From positions 62,001 through 126,000 of the forward strand of contig CAYNPO010000003.1 in assembly GCA_964399165.1 (NCBI GenBank): a stretch of 64,000 nucleotides of DNA, read 5' to 3'. The notes beneath the pieces are model-generated. The model was not told the origin of the DNA and did not search any database. It saw only the letters and a list, made by a program, of their open reading frames with translations. Source of the DNA: UBA6144 sp964399165. Lineage in GTDB: Bacteria > Bdellovibrionota > Bacteriovoracia > Bacteriovoracales > Bacteriovoracaceae. Each line of letters opens with the position of its first letter. Position 1 is the first letter of the stretch. This document shows, one piece after another, positions 33,219-40,963 of this stretch. The translations under genes and the position numbers were made by a program.

Positions 33219-34643
33219 ATGGGCGACGCCACACTTACCACCCGCCAAAAGGCCTTGAAGATCAATCTGGCGAGGCGTTTTTATGGCACTTTCGCCGAAA
33301 TCGGCGCGGGCCAAGAAGTGGTCCGCCACTTCTTCCAGGCCGGCGGTGCTTCGGGCTCCATCGCCAAAACCATTTCCGCCTACGACATGATCGTCTCCGA
33401 CGCCATCTACGGTAAGGAGGCGAGCGGCCGTTACGTGTGCGAGTCGCGCCTCTCAAAGATGCTGGGGCGTGAGTACGAGCTCCTGGTGGAGCGCCTCTCG
33501 GACACCCGCGGGAAGGACCACCAGTTCTTCGCCTTCGCCAACACCGTGGCGGCCCTGAATTTCAAGCGCAGCAACGAGGCCCACGGTTGGCTTGGCGTGC
33601 GCTTCCAGGACCGGGCCGGTGGCGAGGCCAACGACGTGATGGTGCACGTGCGCATGCTAGACAACCAGAACCTGCTCCAGCAGGACGCCCTGGGCATCAT
33701 CGGCGTGAACTTGGTTTATGGGGCCTTGTGCCTACACCAGCATCCGGAGGAGATGGTGCGCCAGCTGATGGACCACCTGGACACCGGGCGCCTGGAGGTG
33801 AACTTCGTGCGCGTGAGCGGGCCCGCCTTCAAGGGCGTGGACAACCGCCTCTTGAACCTGCAGCTGGTGAAGGAAAATTACACCCCCGCGGTCATGTTCA
33901 ACGAGCAGGGTGAGGTAGTGCTCCCCGCCGACCATTTGTACAAGAAAGACACTCTGCTGGTGCGCGGCTCCTTCCGCCCGCCCACGCTGGTGAGCATGGA
34001 CATGATCAAGGCCGGCCAGGCCCACTTCTCCCAGGTCACCGGCGTGGCCGAGAAGGACGTGCTGACCATCGCCGAGATCACCATCTCCACGCTCCAGGAA
34101 GAGGCTGGCGACTTCACCAACGAGGACTTCCTCGCGCGGGTGGAGCTTTTGAGCGCCCTCGGACAGAAGGTGTTGATCTCCAATTTTCCGCAATACTATC
34201 GCCTGACCCAGTACCTGGCGAAGTTCAACGCCCGCCACCTGGGGCTGGTGCTCGGGGTCTACAACTTCAAGCAGATCTTCGACGAGGAGTACACCAACGT
34301 GGAAGGCGGCATGCTGGGTGCTCTCGGCCAGCTCTTCCGTCCCAACGTGCACGTGTTCGTCTACCCGTACGCGGCCCAGCAGGGCGGTGAGCTCATGACG
34401 GTGAAAAACCTCAAGGTCGCCCCCGCGGTGGAGCACCTCTACCGTCACCTGGACGCTTCCAAGCAGGTGCACGACCTGGAGGGTGCTCGCAAGGATTCCC
34501 TGCACATCTATTCCCGCAAAGTGCTTAACATGATCGTGGCCAACGAGCCGGGCTGGGAGAAAATGGTGCCGGAGTCGGTGGCCAAGACCATCAACGAGAA
34601 GTGCCTCTTCGGGCACCCGTGCTTTCCCGGCAACAAACCCTGA
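33219..34643 (+). CDS. widespread conserved protein of unknown function (mis-annotated as TonB receptor or NaMN adenylyltransferase)
   Basis: This 474-residue soluble protein has no signal peptide. The N-terminus TRQKALKINLARRFYGTFAE, then GAGQEVVRHFF and SAYDMIVSDAIYG, belongs to a family present in many phyla. Members carry automatic labels such as TonB-dependent receptor or nicotinate-nucleotide adenylyltransferase, neither of which its sequence supports. It is preceded by GAGGG and ends exactly where the lipoate ligase-like gene begins (TGA immediately followed by ATG), which suggests a shared function. The role is unknown. Confidence 0.75.
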   Translation: MGDATLTTRQKALKINLARRFYGTFAEIGAGQEVVRHFFQAGGASGSIAKTISAYDMIVSDAIYGKEASGRYVCESRLSKMLGREYELLVERLSDTRGKDHQFFAFANTVAALNFKRSNEAHGWLGVRFQDRAGGEANDVMVHVRMLDNQNLLQQDALGIIGVNLVYGALCLHQHPEEMVRQLMDHLDTGRLEVNFVRVSGPAFKGVDNRLLNLQLVKENYTPAVMFNEQGEVVLPADHLYKKDTLLVRGSFRPPTLVSMDMIKAGQAHFSQVTGVAEKDVLTIAEITISTLQEEAGDFTNEDFLARVELLSALGQKVLISNFPQYYRLTQYLAKFNARHLGLVLGVYNFKQIFDEEYTNVEGGMLGALGQLFRPNVHVFVYPYAAQQGGELMTVKNLKVAPAVEHLYRHLDASKQVHDLEGARKDSLHIYSRKVLNMIVANEPGWEKMVPESVAKTINEKCLFGHPCFPGNKP

Positions 34644-35549
34644 ATGCGGCTCTACGTCTCGCGCGAGGACGACCCGTTCTTTCACCTGGCGGTGGAGGAG
34701 TGGCTGTTGCGGGAGCTTCCCGCCGGTGAGGAGGCCTGGTTTCTCTACCGCAACCGTCCCTGCGTGGTGGTGGGGCGCTTCCAGAACCCTTGGAAGGAGT
34801 GCGACCTGGGGTGGATGGGGGAGCAGGGATATCCGTTGGTGCGCCGCCCTTCTGGGGGCGGCACGGTTTGGCATGATCCCGGCAACGTGAACTTCTGTCG
34901 GGTGGGGCCCTTGAAGGGGTTCCATAAGGACCTGGCTCTGCTGGAAGTGCAGAAGCGGCTGGCCGGCTTTGGGGTGAGGGTGGAGATCAACGTCCGCCAT
35001 GATTTGGTGGTGGCGATGGAAGACGGGAGCACCCGCAAAGTTTCCGGCAGTGCCTACAAGCAGACCAAGGATAGGGCCCTCCATCATGGCACGCTTTTGA
35101 TCGCGGGCGATCTGGACCGGCTTGAGCGCTCTCTGGCGAGCCCGGTGGTGCTGGCCGAGACGCGCTCGATTCCTTCAGTGCGGTCAAAGGTAATGAATCT
35201 CGGGAACGGCAAGCTCACGCCGGAGAGTTGGATGGCCAGCTGGGGCGAGGCCGAGGTGGTGTCACCCTCGGACACGCGATTTGATCAGCAGGCCTGGTCC
35301 CGCTGGGAATGGGTGTACGGCGAGACTCCGTTTTTCCGCTGGGAGTTCAGAGTGGGGGAGGAGGACGTGCGCCTCAGCTCCCACAAAGGCATGATCCGGG
35401 AGTTTGCGTGGCGGGAGATGCGCACGCAGGATTTGAATCGGCCCCTGCGAGCAGAAACCTTCGGGGCCCTCGACCCCACAAATTTTTCAAATTGGGAAAA
35501 GCTCTTGGGGAAGACACTTAACGCGAGTTCACCTCCGCAGCGGAGGTGA
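34644..35549 (+). CDS. lipoate-protein ligase A-like protein
   Basis: This 301-residue protein has the lipoate/biotin ligase catalytic domain. RRPSGGGTVWHD (67-78) and KVSGSA (132-137, with the catalytic Lys132) are the expected motifs. It should attach lipoate or a related acyl group to E2 or GcvH domains, or transfer octanoate. The C-terminal part differs from the standard LplA accessory domain. It begins directly after the stop of the 474-residue gene. Its last codons run into a palindromic repeat, so its final residues (SSPPQRR) are encoded by that element. Confidence 0.83.
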   Translation: MRLYVSREDDPFFHLAVEEWLLRELPAGEEAWFLYRNRPCVVVGRFQNPWKECDLGWMGEQGYPLVRRPSGGGTVWHDPGNVNFCRVGPLKGFHKDLALLEVQKRLAGFGVRVEINVRHDLVVAMEDGSTRKVSGSAYKQTKDRALHHGTLLIAGDLDRLERSLASPVVLAETRSIPSVRSKVMNLGNGKLTPESWMASWGEAEVVSPSDTRFDQQAWSRWEWVYGETPFFRWEFRVGEEDVRLSSHKGMIREFAWREMRTQDLNRPLRAETFGALDPTNFSNWEKLLGKTLNASSPPQRR

Positions 35550-35563
35550 ACGCGCGTTAGTAC
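35519..35563. repeat. palindromic repeat, copy 1 (REP-like)
   Basis: An inner stem TCACCTCCG-CAG-CGGAGGTGA, extended outward by further pairs to TTAACGCG and CGCGTTA, gives a nearly perfect 20-bp hairpin. A second copy lies at 46199-46243 with the same core and ends but changed flanks. It covers the stop codon of the ligase gene and may also act as a transcription terminator or mRNA stabiliser. Confidence 0.75.
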
Positions 35564-35638
35564 CATTTGTCATGTCCTTGAGGCGTTTGCCTTGATTAGT
35601 CGGTCAATGGCTTCCTTGTTTTTACCGAAGAGAACCGA

Positions 35639-36247
35639 GTGAGACCGCTCTTCCTCATCCTGCTGCTATTTGCCGGTGCACTAACGCTCGCCCCCACGAC
35701 ATTCGCCCGGGTAGAGACCTGCTTCGGGCGCGCCATCACCGGCTTATCGCTGATGGAGACTCCCGCGGGGCTGCGTGGCCCCCAGGGACGCAGCTACCGC
35801 AGTTATACCTTGGGGGCGGAGTACCAGGGGGAAGACGCCCTCAGAGGCGTGCACTACCTCAACGGTGAGCAACGGGCCGCCGTGGAAGTCTTCGTGGATG
35901 GGCAAGGCCGCTTGGTGAACATGGACGGGCTGCCGATTACTACCCACCGGGTGGAGGGCGGGGAGGTGAGGGGGAGGGTGGGCATCTTCGTGATGGACCG
36001 CGAGGGGAGGATCTTCCTCACCAACCGCCAATCCGCCGGCCGCATTCACCACAGCTCCCTGGTGGGCGGGGCGCCCGTGGCCTCGGCCGGGGAGATTGAG
36101 GTGGTGGAGGGAGTGATCCGCTACGTGAACCGCAACTCAGGGCACTACCGCCCCCCTCGGGAGAGCTTGGGAGAGTTCCTTTCGGAGTTGCATGGACGCG
36201 GGGTTCAAACCCAGGGGATCAGCGTTGATGCGGCCACACCCCACTGA
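35639..36247 (+). CDS. secreted protein, unknown
   Basis: This 202-residue protein has a GTG start and a signal peptide (1-23, TFAR). The mature part is beta-rich with one cysteine (ETCFGR) and a motif RIFLTNRQSAGRIHHSS. No domain recognised. It is the only gene between the repeat element and the leftward 92-residue gene. Confidence 0.65.
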   Translation: MRPLFLILLLFAGALTLAPTTFARVETCFGRAITGLSLMETPAGLRGPQGRSYRSYTLGAEYQGEDALRGVHYLNGEQRAAVEVFVDGQGRLVNMDGLPITTHRVEGGEVRGRVGIFVMDREGRIFLTNRQSAGRIHHSSLVGGAPVASAGEIEVVEGVIRYVNRNSGHYRPPRESLGEFLSELHGRGVQTQGISVDAATPH

Positions 36248-36250
36248 TGG

Positions 36251-36529
36251 TCAGTGGGCGACGCAGGACCCGCATCCCTCTTTGGGCGCGGCCTGGTCCA
36301 CGAAACTCCAGTCGGCATACTTGCGGTTGAGCTCCGCGCACGCCTCCGACAAGGTCAGGAAAGTCTCCTGGTGCACTTCCTTCTCCTCGCCCTCGGTGAC
36401 CGTGACGAAGTAGAGGTAGCGCCCTTGGGCGAGGGACTCCGGATCCGCGCCAAAGCTCACGTAGGCGCGGTAGGGGCCTGATTCAAATCGGCAGGCGGTC
36501 CAGTTGCTGGGAGTGATAACGCTTTGCAT
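36251..36529 (-). CDS. small cytoplasmic protein, unknown
   Basis: This 92-residue protein has no signal peptide. GAGG precedes the ATG at 36529; the frame is open further upstream but that part is antisense to bL33. The sequence has a compact alpha/beta look (YRAYVSFG, YLYFVTVTEG, a helix TLSEACAELNRKYADW) and ends with a CGSC motif, a possible metal-binding or redox tail. Convergent with the secreted protein gene at 35639. Confidence 0.65.
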   Translation of the reverse strand: MQSVITPSNWTACRFESGPYRAYVSFGADPESLAQGRYLYFVTVTEGEEKEVHQETFLTLSEACAELNRKYADWSFVDQAAPKEGCGSCVAH

Positions 36530-36553
36530 GGTAGCCTCAGTTTGGCACAGTGC

Positions 36554-36582
36554 TTGCCAGGTCGGCCATCCTAGTTTACTTT
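36554..36582 (+). promoter_or_regulatory. putative promoter of rpmG
   Basis: TTGCCA (36554-36559) and TACTTT (36577-36582) are 17 bp apart, about 40 bases upstream of the rpmG ATG. The boxes are imperfect but the spacing is ideal. Confidence 0.45.
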
Positions 36583-36622
36583 CTGGGGTCTTGAAATGAC
36601 TTAAATTCCGGAGAGGTTTCCC

Positions 36623-36802
36623 ATGGCCAAGAAAGGTCCCCGTAACGTGATCACACTCGAGTGCACCGAGGCCCGCAAAGAAGGCAAAAGCCCTTCTCGT
36701 TACACCACCACCAAGAACAAGAAGACCACTCCTGAGCGTATCGAGCTTATGAAGTACAACCCCTCTTTGCGAAAAGTTACTCTCCATAAAGAAATCAAGT
36801 AA
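36623..36802 (+). CDS. rpmG: 50S ribosomal protein bL33
   Basis: This 59-residue protein starts MAKKGPRNVITLECTE and contains KNKKTTPERIELMKYNP near its C-terminus, diagnostic of bL33. It has a single cysteine and lacks the two CxxC pairs, so it is the zinc-independent form. GGAGAGG precedes the ATG, and a strong terminator follows five bases after the stop, making it monocistronic. There is no adjacent rpmB; bL28 is encoded alone at 43412. Confidence 0.95.
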   Translation: MAKKGPRNVITLECTEARKEGKSPSRYTTTKNKKTTPERIELMKYNPSLRKVTLHKEIK

Positions 36803-36807
36803 GTTTT

Positions 36808-36830
36808 AAGGCCCCGGAAGGGGCCTTTTT
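36808..36830 (+). terminator. rho-independent terminator of rpmG
   Basis: AAGGCCCC-GGAA-GGGGCCTT is an 8-bp stem with a GNRA-type loop and a T-tract, directly after the bL33 stop. Confidence 0.93.
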
Positions 36831-36980
36831 ACTGTCCGTCTTTTTTCTTTCTCCCCCACTCTGTAAAAGCTACCCACCACCATCTTGTAATTTCCATGCT
36901 TTGTGCGTTGTATTTCGCCGGTGTACACAGTGTAAACCTAGCGCTTGAGCGCCGCGGCAGATACAAGCTATAAGCATCCC

Positions 36981-37808
36981 ATGGAACTTCATGGTCAAAC
37001 CGACTATCGGGCCTACTTGCGCGCTGAGCTTGAGCGGCGAGTTGCCAAGAATGCCCGTTACTCCTTGCGGGGTTTCGCCCGTGACCTGGGCATTTCCCCC
37101 CAGATGCTGAGCCTGGTGTTGAATGGAAAGAAAGGAATCTCCCTGGACTCGGCGGTGGAATTGGCGGCCCGCCTGGGGCTGGATCCCGCAGAAGCGAGCC
37201 TGTTCGTGGACTTGGTCAGTTTCGCCCAGGCCAAGACACCCGAGGCCAAGCGGCTGGCCCGATATCGCTTGGAAGAGCGCATCTCCCCGCGGAGCGAACC
37301 CTACCGCACGCTGGAAGTGGACGCTTTCAAGGCCATCTCGGACTGGCATCACTACGCCATTCTGGAGCTCTCTTGCACTCACGGCTTCAACCCATCCCCC
37401 GTGTGGATCGCCGGGCGCCTGGGGATTCCGGTGGGGGAAGTCCGTGCGGCGCTGGAGCGCCTGCTACGGCTGGGCCTGTTGGAAGACCAAGGCGGCGCCT
37501 TGGTTAAGGTTGACGGCAACCTCTCCGCCGATTTTGGCATCCCGGCGCCTGCCTTGCGGAAGTTGGCCCGCCAACTGCTGGAGAAGGCGGCGGCCTCCTT
37601 GGAGGAGCAGTCGATCGCTGAACGCGACATCACCAACATGACCATGGCCATCGACCCAGCACGGCTCCCGGAAGCTAAACGCATGATCGCCGATTTCAGA
37701 CGCAAACTCTGCGCCTTCCTTGAACAAGGGGAGCGTACTGAGGTTTACGCCTTCACGCCCGCTCTTTTCAGACTAACGTCTTCAACCCGTAGAGGAGACC
37801 TCCAATGA
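36981..37808 (+). CDS. TIGR02147-family regulator (DUF4423)
   Basis: This 275-residue protein has an N-terminal Cro-type HTH (about 28-68, RGFARDLGISPQMLSLVLNGKKG) and a long helical C-terminal domain ending in the family's charged segment (ARLPEAKRMIADFRRKL). TIGR02147 proteins occur in large numbers in Fibrobacter and Bdellovibrio relatives and are typically encoded just before a secreted protein. That is the case here: its stop overlaps the next start (ATGA). It is likely a dedicated regulator of that secreted product. Confidence 0.88.
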   Translation: MELHGQTDYRAYLRAELERRVAKNARYSLRGFARDLGISPQMLSLVLNGKKGISLDSAVELAARLGLDPAEASLFVDLVSFAQAKTPEAKRLARYRLEERISPRSEPYRTLEVDAFKAISDWHHYAILELSCTHGFNPSPVWIAGRLGIPVGEVRAALERLLRLGLLEDQGGALVKVDGNLSADFGIPAPALRKLARQLLEKAAASLEEQSIAERDITNMTMAIDPARLPEAKRMIADFRRKLCAFLEQGERTEVYAFTPALFRLTSSTRRGDLQ

Positions 37809-39007
37809 AACCCCTGTGCGCCTTGGCCACCCTTACACTCACGCTCGCGCTGTCCATCTCCCACGCCTCCGAAGGCAGTGAAGGCGGCAATGGCGGCGGC
37901 GGCATTTGCCTGGAAAGGCGTTGTTTGACCATGGCCGAGGCGGGCCTGAGGATCAGCGAAGAGAGCGAAAGCTGGACCCCCTCGGCGGCGGCGCTGGCCG
38001 AGCTCCGCGCCATCACCGGACGCCTGCCGTTCCAGGGCGAAAGCTGGTTCAGAGGGGCGGCCGGGGTCCTGGGGACGTTCAAGCGGGTGGACGCCGTGGA
38101 CCGGCGCCTGTTCGCGCGGGTGGTAGGAGAATACCAGGAGACCATGCGGCGGGCGCGCTTCACTCCCCGCGGTCAACTGGAGATTTTCGCGGTCACCGAC
38201 GTGGAGGGTAAGACCTATATCCTCCCGGCATTCGAGGAATTGGCCCCTCGCCAGCAGGCTTTGGTCCTGTTGCATGAAAACGCCATCCGCGTTTACGGGC
38301 AACGCTTCATCGTCGCCGAAGTTTGTGAGGATGGCGGCTGCGCCCCCCGTTCGGGCAAGGCCGCCGTGCTCCGGCCCCGGGACGTGCTCACCAGGGCACT
38401 GGTCCTGGACGGCGGCATCCTGGATTATCTCGCTGGGAAATCCACGGGGGAGTACGACCACGCGGGCTTCCTGCGTGTATTGGACCTCTCGGGCCAGGGC
38501 GTGGACACCCGCTTCCGCCACATGGTGGCCACCAGCGCGCGTCCTCTGACTTTGGGGGATTTCGTGGCGCGGGAAGGCGTGTTGGGCAATGCCGGGTCCG
38601 GAACCTTCCAAATGCCCGAGGGTGAGCATTTCTTGCGTGTCGGCGGGGCCTGGGGTTATTCCTTCGAAGAACTCATCGCCACCCGGGCCTTGCGGGAGAT
38701 CACGGGCAACCCCCACCTGTTCGACGACTTCTCCGGCATGGAAATCGCCGTGGCCTTCCGGCCCATCTCGCGGGTCGACCGTCGTGGGCGGCAGACTTAC
38801 CCGGTGGAGCGCGCGGTGGCCTGGAGGCCTGTCGCTTCGGGGAGTTCCGTCTGTTCCGAAGCCCATGCCCGTTCCGGCAACGATCGCTACGCGTTTTGGG
38901 AGACCGGGAGCGGTCTGTGGCTGGTGGACTGCGCAGCCGCCGTCACCCAGGCCGCGCCGGCAAGAATCGTCCGGCCCCAGCGGGGCGGTCAGGAGAATTA
39001 CGATTAG
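37805..39007 (+). CDS. secreted protein paired with the TIGR02147 regulator
   Basis: This 400-residue protein has a signal peptide (1-21, SHAS) followed by a Gly-rich mature N-terminus (EGGNGGGGIC) that recurs in predatory-bacterium secreted proteins. The body has paired cysteines (ICLERRC, VCEDGGC, VCSEA, DCAA) and no known domain. The four-base overlap with the regulator implies stoichiometric or regulated expression. Function unknown. Confidence 0.78.
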   Translation: MKPLCALATLTLTLALSISHASEGSEGGNGGGGICLERRCLTMAEAGLRISEESESWTPSAAALAELRAITGRLPFQGESWFRGAAGVLGTFKRVDAVDRRLFARVVGEYQETMRRARFTPRGQLEIFAVTDVEGKTYILPAFEELAPRQQALVLLHENAIRVYGQRFIVAEVCEDGGCAPRSGKAAVLRPRDVLTRALVLDGGILDYLAGKSTGEYDHAGFLRVLDLSGQGVDTRFRHMVATSARPLTLGDFVAREGVLGNAGSGTFQMPEGEHFLRVGGAWGYSFEELIATRALREITGNPHLFDDFSGMEIAVAFRPISRVDRRGRQTYPVERAVAWRPVASGSSVCSEAHARSGNDRYAFWETGSGLWLVDCAAAVTQAAPARIVRPQRGGQENYD

Positions 39008-39014
39008 GCTCGGG

Positions 39015-40019
39015 TCAGCGCAGGTCCCGCTCTTTGCGCCCGAACACGCCCAACTGCTCACGCCCCAGCACGATGGGGCTGAGCGTCCCCTCCCGCCACA
39101 GGAGCACGGAGCCGGAGCGCTCGAAGCGCAAATCCCCCAGCCGGTCCATGGATGGGGACAAGAACCAGGTTTCGCTGGTTCCTTCCTGGCCCAGGCGCAG
39201 GCGCCGCTCCGGCGCCGCCGCCACTTCCCGCAGGCGCGCTTCCTGTTCCGGGGTCAGCTTGTCCAGCACCATGTAGCCCTTGAGCGCGTGCAGCTCGGAG
39301 AGGAATTGGTCCACGCGCTTGGGGTTCAAGAGCATGCCCTGGGAGGTTCGCCACTCGTCACCGGTGCGGTGGAACGCGAGACCCGGTCCGCCATTCAGGG
39401 AAACGATCTCCACGCCGTCGAGCTTCTCAGCGCTGAAAGCCAGGGCCCGGGCGTCGATGAGCTCTTCCGGGGTGACAGTGTCCAGGGAGAGCGGAAGGGC
39501 GTTGGATTGGTAGATCCACTCCTGGCCCTGGACCGTGAAGTAGGTGCTGTCGTCGATGGGGTTGACCAGGCCGAAGGTGATCTCCCAGGGAGAGCTACCC
39601 ACCGGCTCCACCACCAGGGTGAACAGCGGCTTGTCCAGGGAGAAGCTCTTGAGGTTGATGGTGTCCTGCCCGTGCACATGCCGCACCTGCAGTTCGGAAA
39701 GTGCCGCCAGCACCTTCACGAAGAAATCCCGGCGGGCGCGGGTGCTGGTGGGGGAGGTCATCTTCCAGGGCCCTTCGGCCAGCCCCTCGGGATGGGTGTT
39801 CTCGAAATGGAATTGGCCCGCGCGGTTGGAAAAAGAAAGCCTCTTCACCCGGCGCAACTTTTCCGCGGACAAGGGGTTTCTCACCAGCTGCACCATCTCT
39901 TGGGGCAGGCGTGGGGCCTGGAAGACCTCGGCGAAAAAGCCCACCATGGCCAGAAGGCCCGCGAAGCCGAGCACCATGAGGGTGGACCAATGGAAGGGGA
40001 GTCGCCGGAGGGGGGTCAT
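39015..40019 (-). CDS. membrane-anchored DUF4340-like protein
   Basis: This 334-residue protein has one N-terminal transmembrane helix (about 13-33) and an exported beta-rich domain with two similar halves (PWKMTSPTSTRARRDFFVKVLAALSELQ and, later, EWRTSQGMLLNPKRVDQFLSELHALKG, each described here by its first residues at about 85 and 222). This is the repeating pattern of DUF4340, which is usually found next to gliding/ABC-2 modules; none is adjacent here. GGGGG immediately precedes the ATG. Confidence 0.65.
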   Translation of the reverse strand: MTPLRRLPFHWSTLMVLGFAGLLAMVGFFAEVFQAPRLPQEMVQLVRNPLSAEKLRRVKRLSFSNRAGQFHFENTHPEGLAEGPWKMTSPTSTRARRDFFVKVLAALSELQVRHVHGQDTINLKSFSLDKPLFTLVVEPVGSSPWEITFGLVNPIDDSTYFTVQGQEWIYQSNALPLSLDTVTPEELIDARALAFSAEKLDGVEIVSLNGGPGLAFHRTGDEWRTSQGMLLNPKRVDQFLSELHALKGYMVLDKLTPEQEARLREVAAAPERRLRLGQEGTSETWFLSPSMDRLGDLRFERSGSVLLWREGTLSPIVLGREQLGVFGRKERDLR

Positions 40020-40039
40020 CCCCCTATGCTAGCGCTGGT

Positions 40040-40819
40040 TCAGGCCAGGGGGCCAGCTTCGCCGTCGGCTTCTTTTTCTTTCTTGGCGCCCTTGCGTGGA
40101 AGTGTGGGCTCTACCGAAGTCAGGAATTCCCTCAGGCGGGTGCGTTCCCCGGCCATGGCGTGGGTGAAGCGGCACTGGAGGCGGAAGTCGGGCTTGGATT
40201 CGCTGATGATGCGACTGCGCATGGCGAAGTGGTTACACACCACCACTTCGGCGCTCATCATGAAGGGGCGCGGGATGAGGAACTCCACCACCACGCTCTG
40301 CCCCTGGATGAAGGGCTGCTTGGAGAAGACCAGGGTCCAATCCATGTTCACGTCGGCCAAGAGCGAAAAGCCGTAGGAGATTTTGTCGGAATCGGGCGCC
40401 TGGCGGGTATAGGGGTGCTTCAGGAGGGGTTGGGGGTCGGGAGTGGCCGCGGCCGCGGCGGGACCGCCTTGATCGGCGATGATCTTGTCGGCCTCGGCGA
40501 TGCTGTCGGCGGCGGGCTTTTCCGCCGCGCCCTCCTCGGGCTTGGCCGCCATGGCCTCCATCATCGCATCCACGTTCTCGTCCGTGGCCTCGCCGGGCTC
40601 CTTCACCAGTTGCAGTTGCGGTTGACCCTCGAGAGGGGCGTCCGCGGCGAGCCCATAGAAGGCCTTGATGTCGGAGATGTCCAGGGGAACGCCCGCGGCT
40701 TCGCACTCCTTGATGCGGCGGTGGAGCGCGGCCTCGATCTCGTCGCGCAAACTCCAGACGCGCACGGAAATCCGCTTCACTTCGATGGGATGGCTGCTCT
40801 TGTTGTAGATATGACCCAC
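40040..40819 (-). CDS. atypical PilZ-like protein
   Basis: This 259-residue cytoplasmic protein has a helical N-terminus, a disordered Ala/Glu/Pro middle (about 85-150) and a C-terminal beta-barrel-like domain (FIQGQSVVVEFLIP, then a strand pair and an ending helix RTRLREFLTSVEP) reminiscent of PilZ. The c-di-GMP-binding RxxxR motif is not evident, so it may be a non-binding PilZ. The GTG at 40819 is chosen because GGGAGG lies directly before it; an ATG 42 bases upstream has no such site. Confidence 0.55.
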   Translation of the reverse strand: MGHIYNKSSHPIEVKRISVRVWSLRDEIEAALHRRIKECEAAGVPLDISDIKAFYGLAADAPLEGQPQLQLVKEPGEATDENVDAMMEAMAAKPEEGAAEKPAADSIAEADKIIADQGGPAAAAATPDPQPLLKHPYTRQAPDSDKISYGFSLLADVNMDWTLVFSKQPFIQGQSVVVEFLIPRPFMMSAEVVVCNHFAMRSRIISESKPDFRLQCRFTHAMAGERTRLREFLTSVEPTLPRKGAKKEKEADGEAGPLA

Positions 40820-40963
40820 GTTACCTCCCTGCCCTGATATTTTCTTACATGACTTCCCCATGTGCTCTGAAAAACATCCACGGCAACATTTACCCCTGCG
40901 ATGGCCCCAGGCCGGCTTTTATCATGGAGGTACATGACGTTATCTCCCGCAAGGAGGGTCCCC

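Noticed and set aside
33732..35087. 451-codon leftward open frame
   Set aside because: Antisense to the 474-residue protein and lipoate ligase, both of which have strong motifs.
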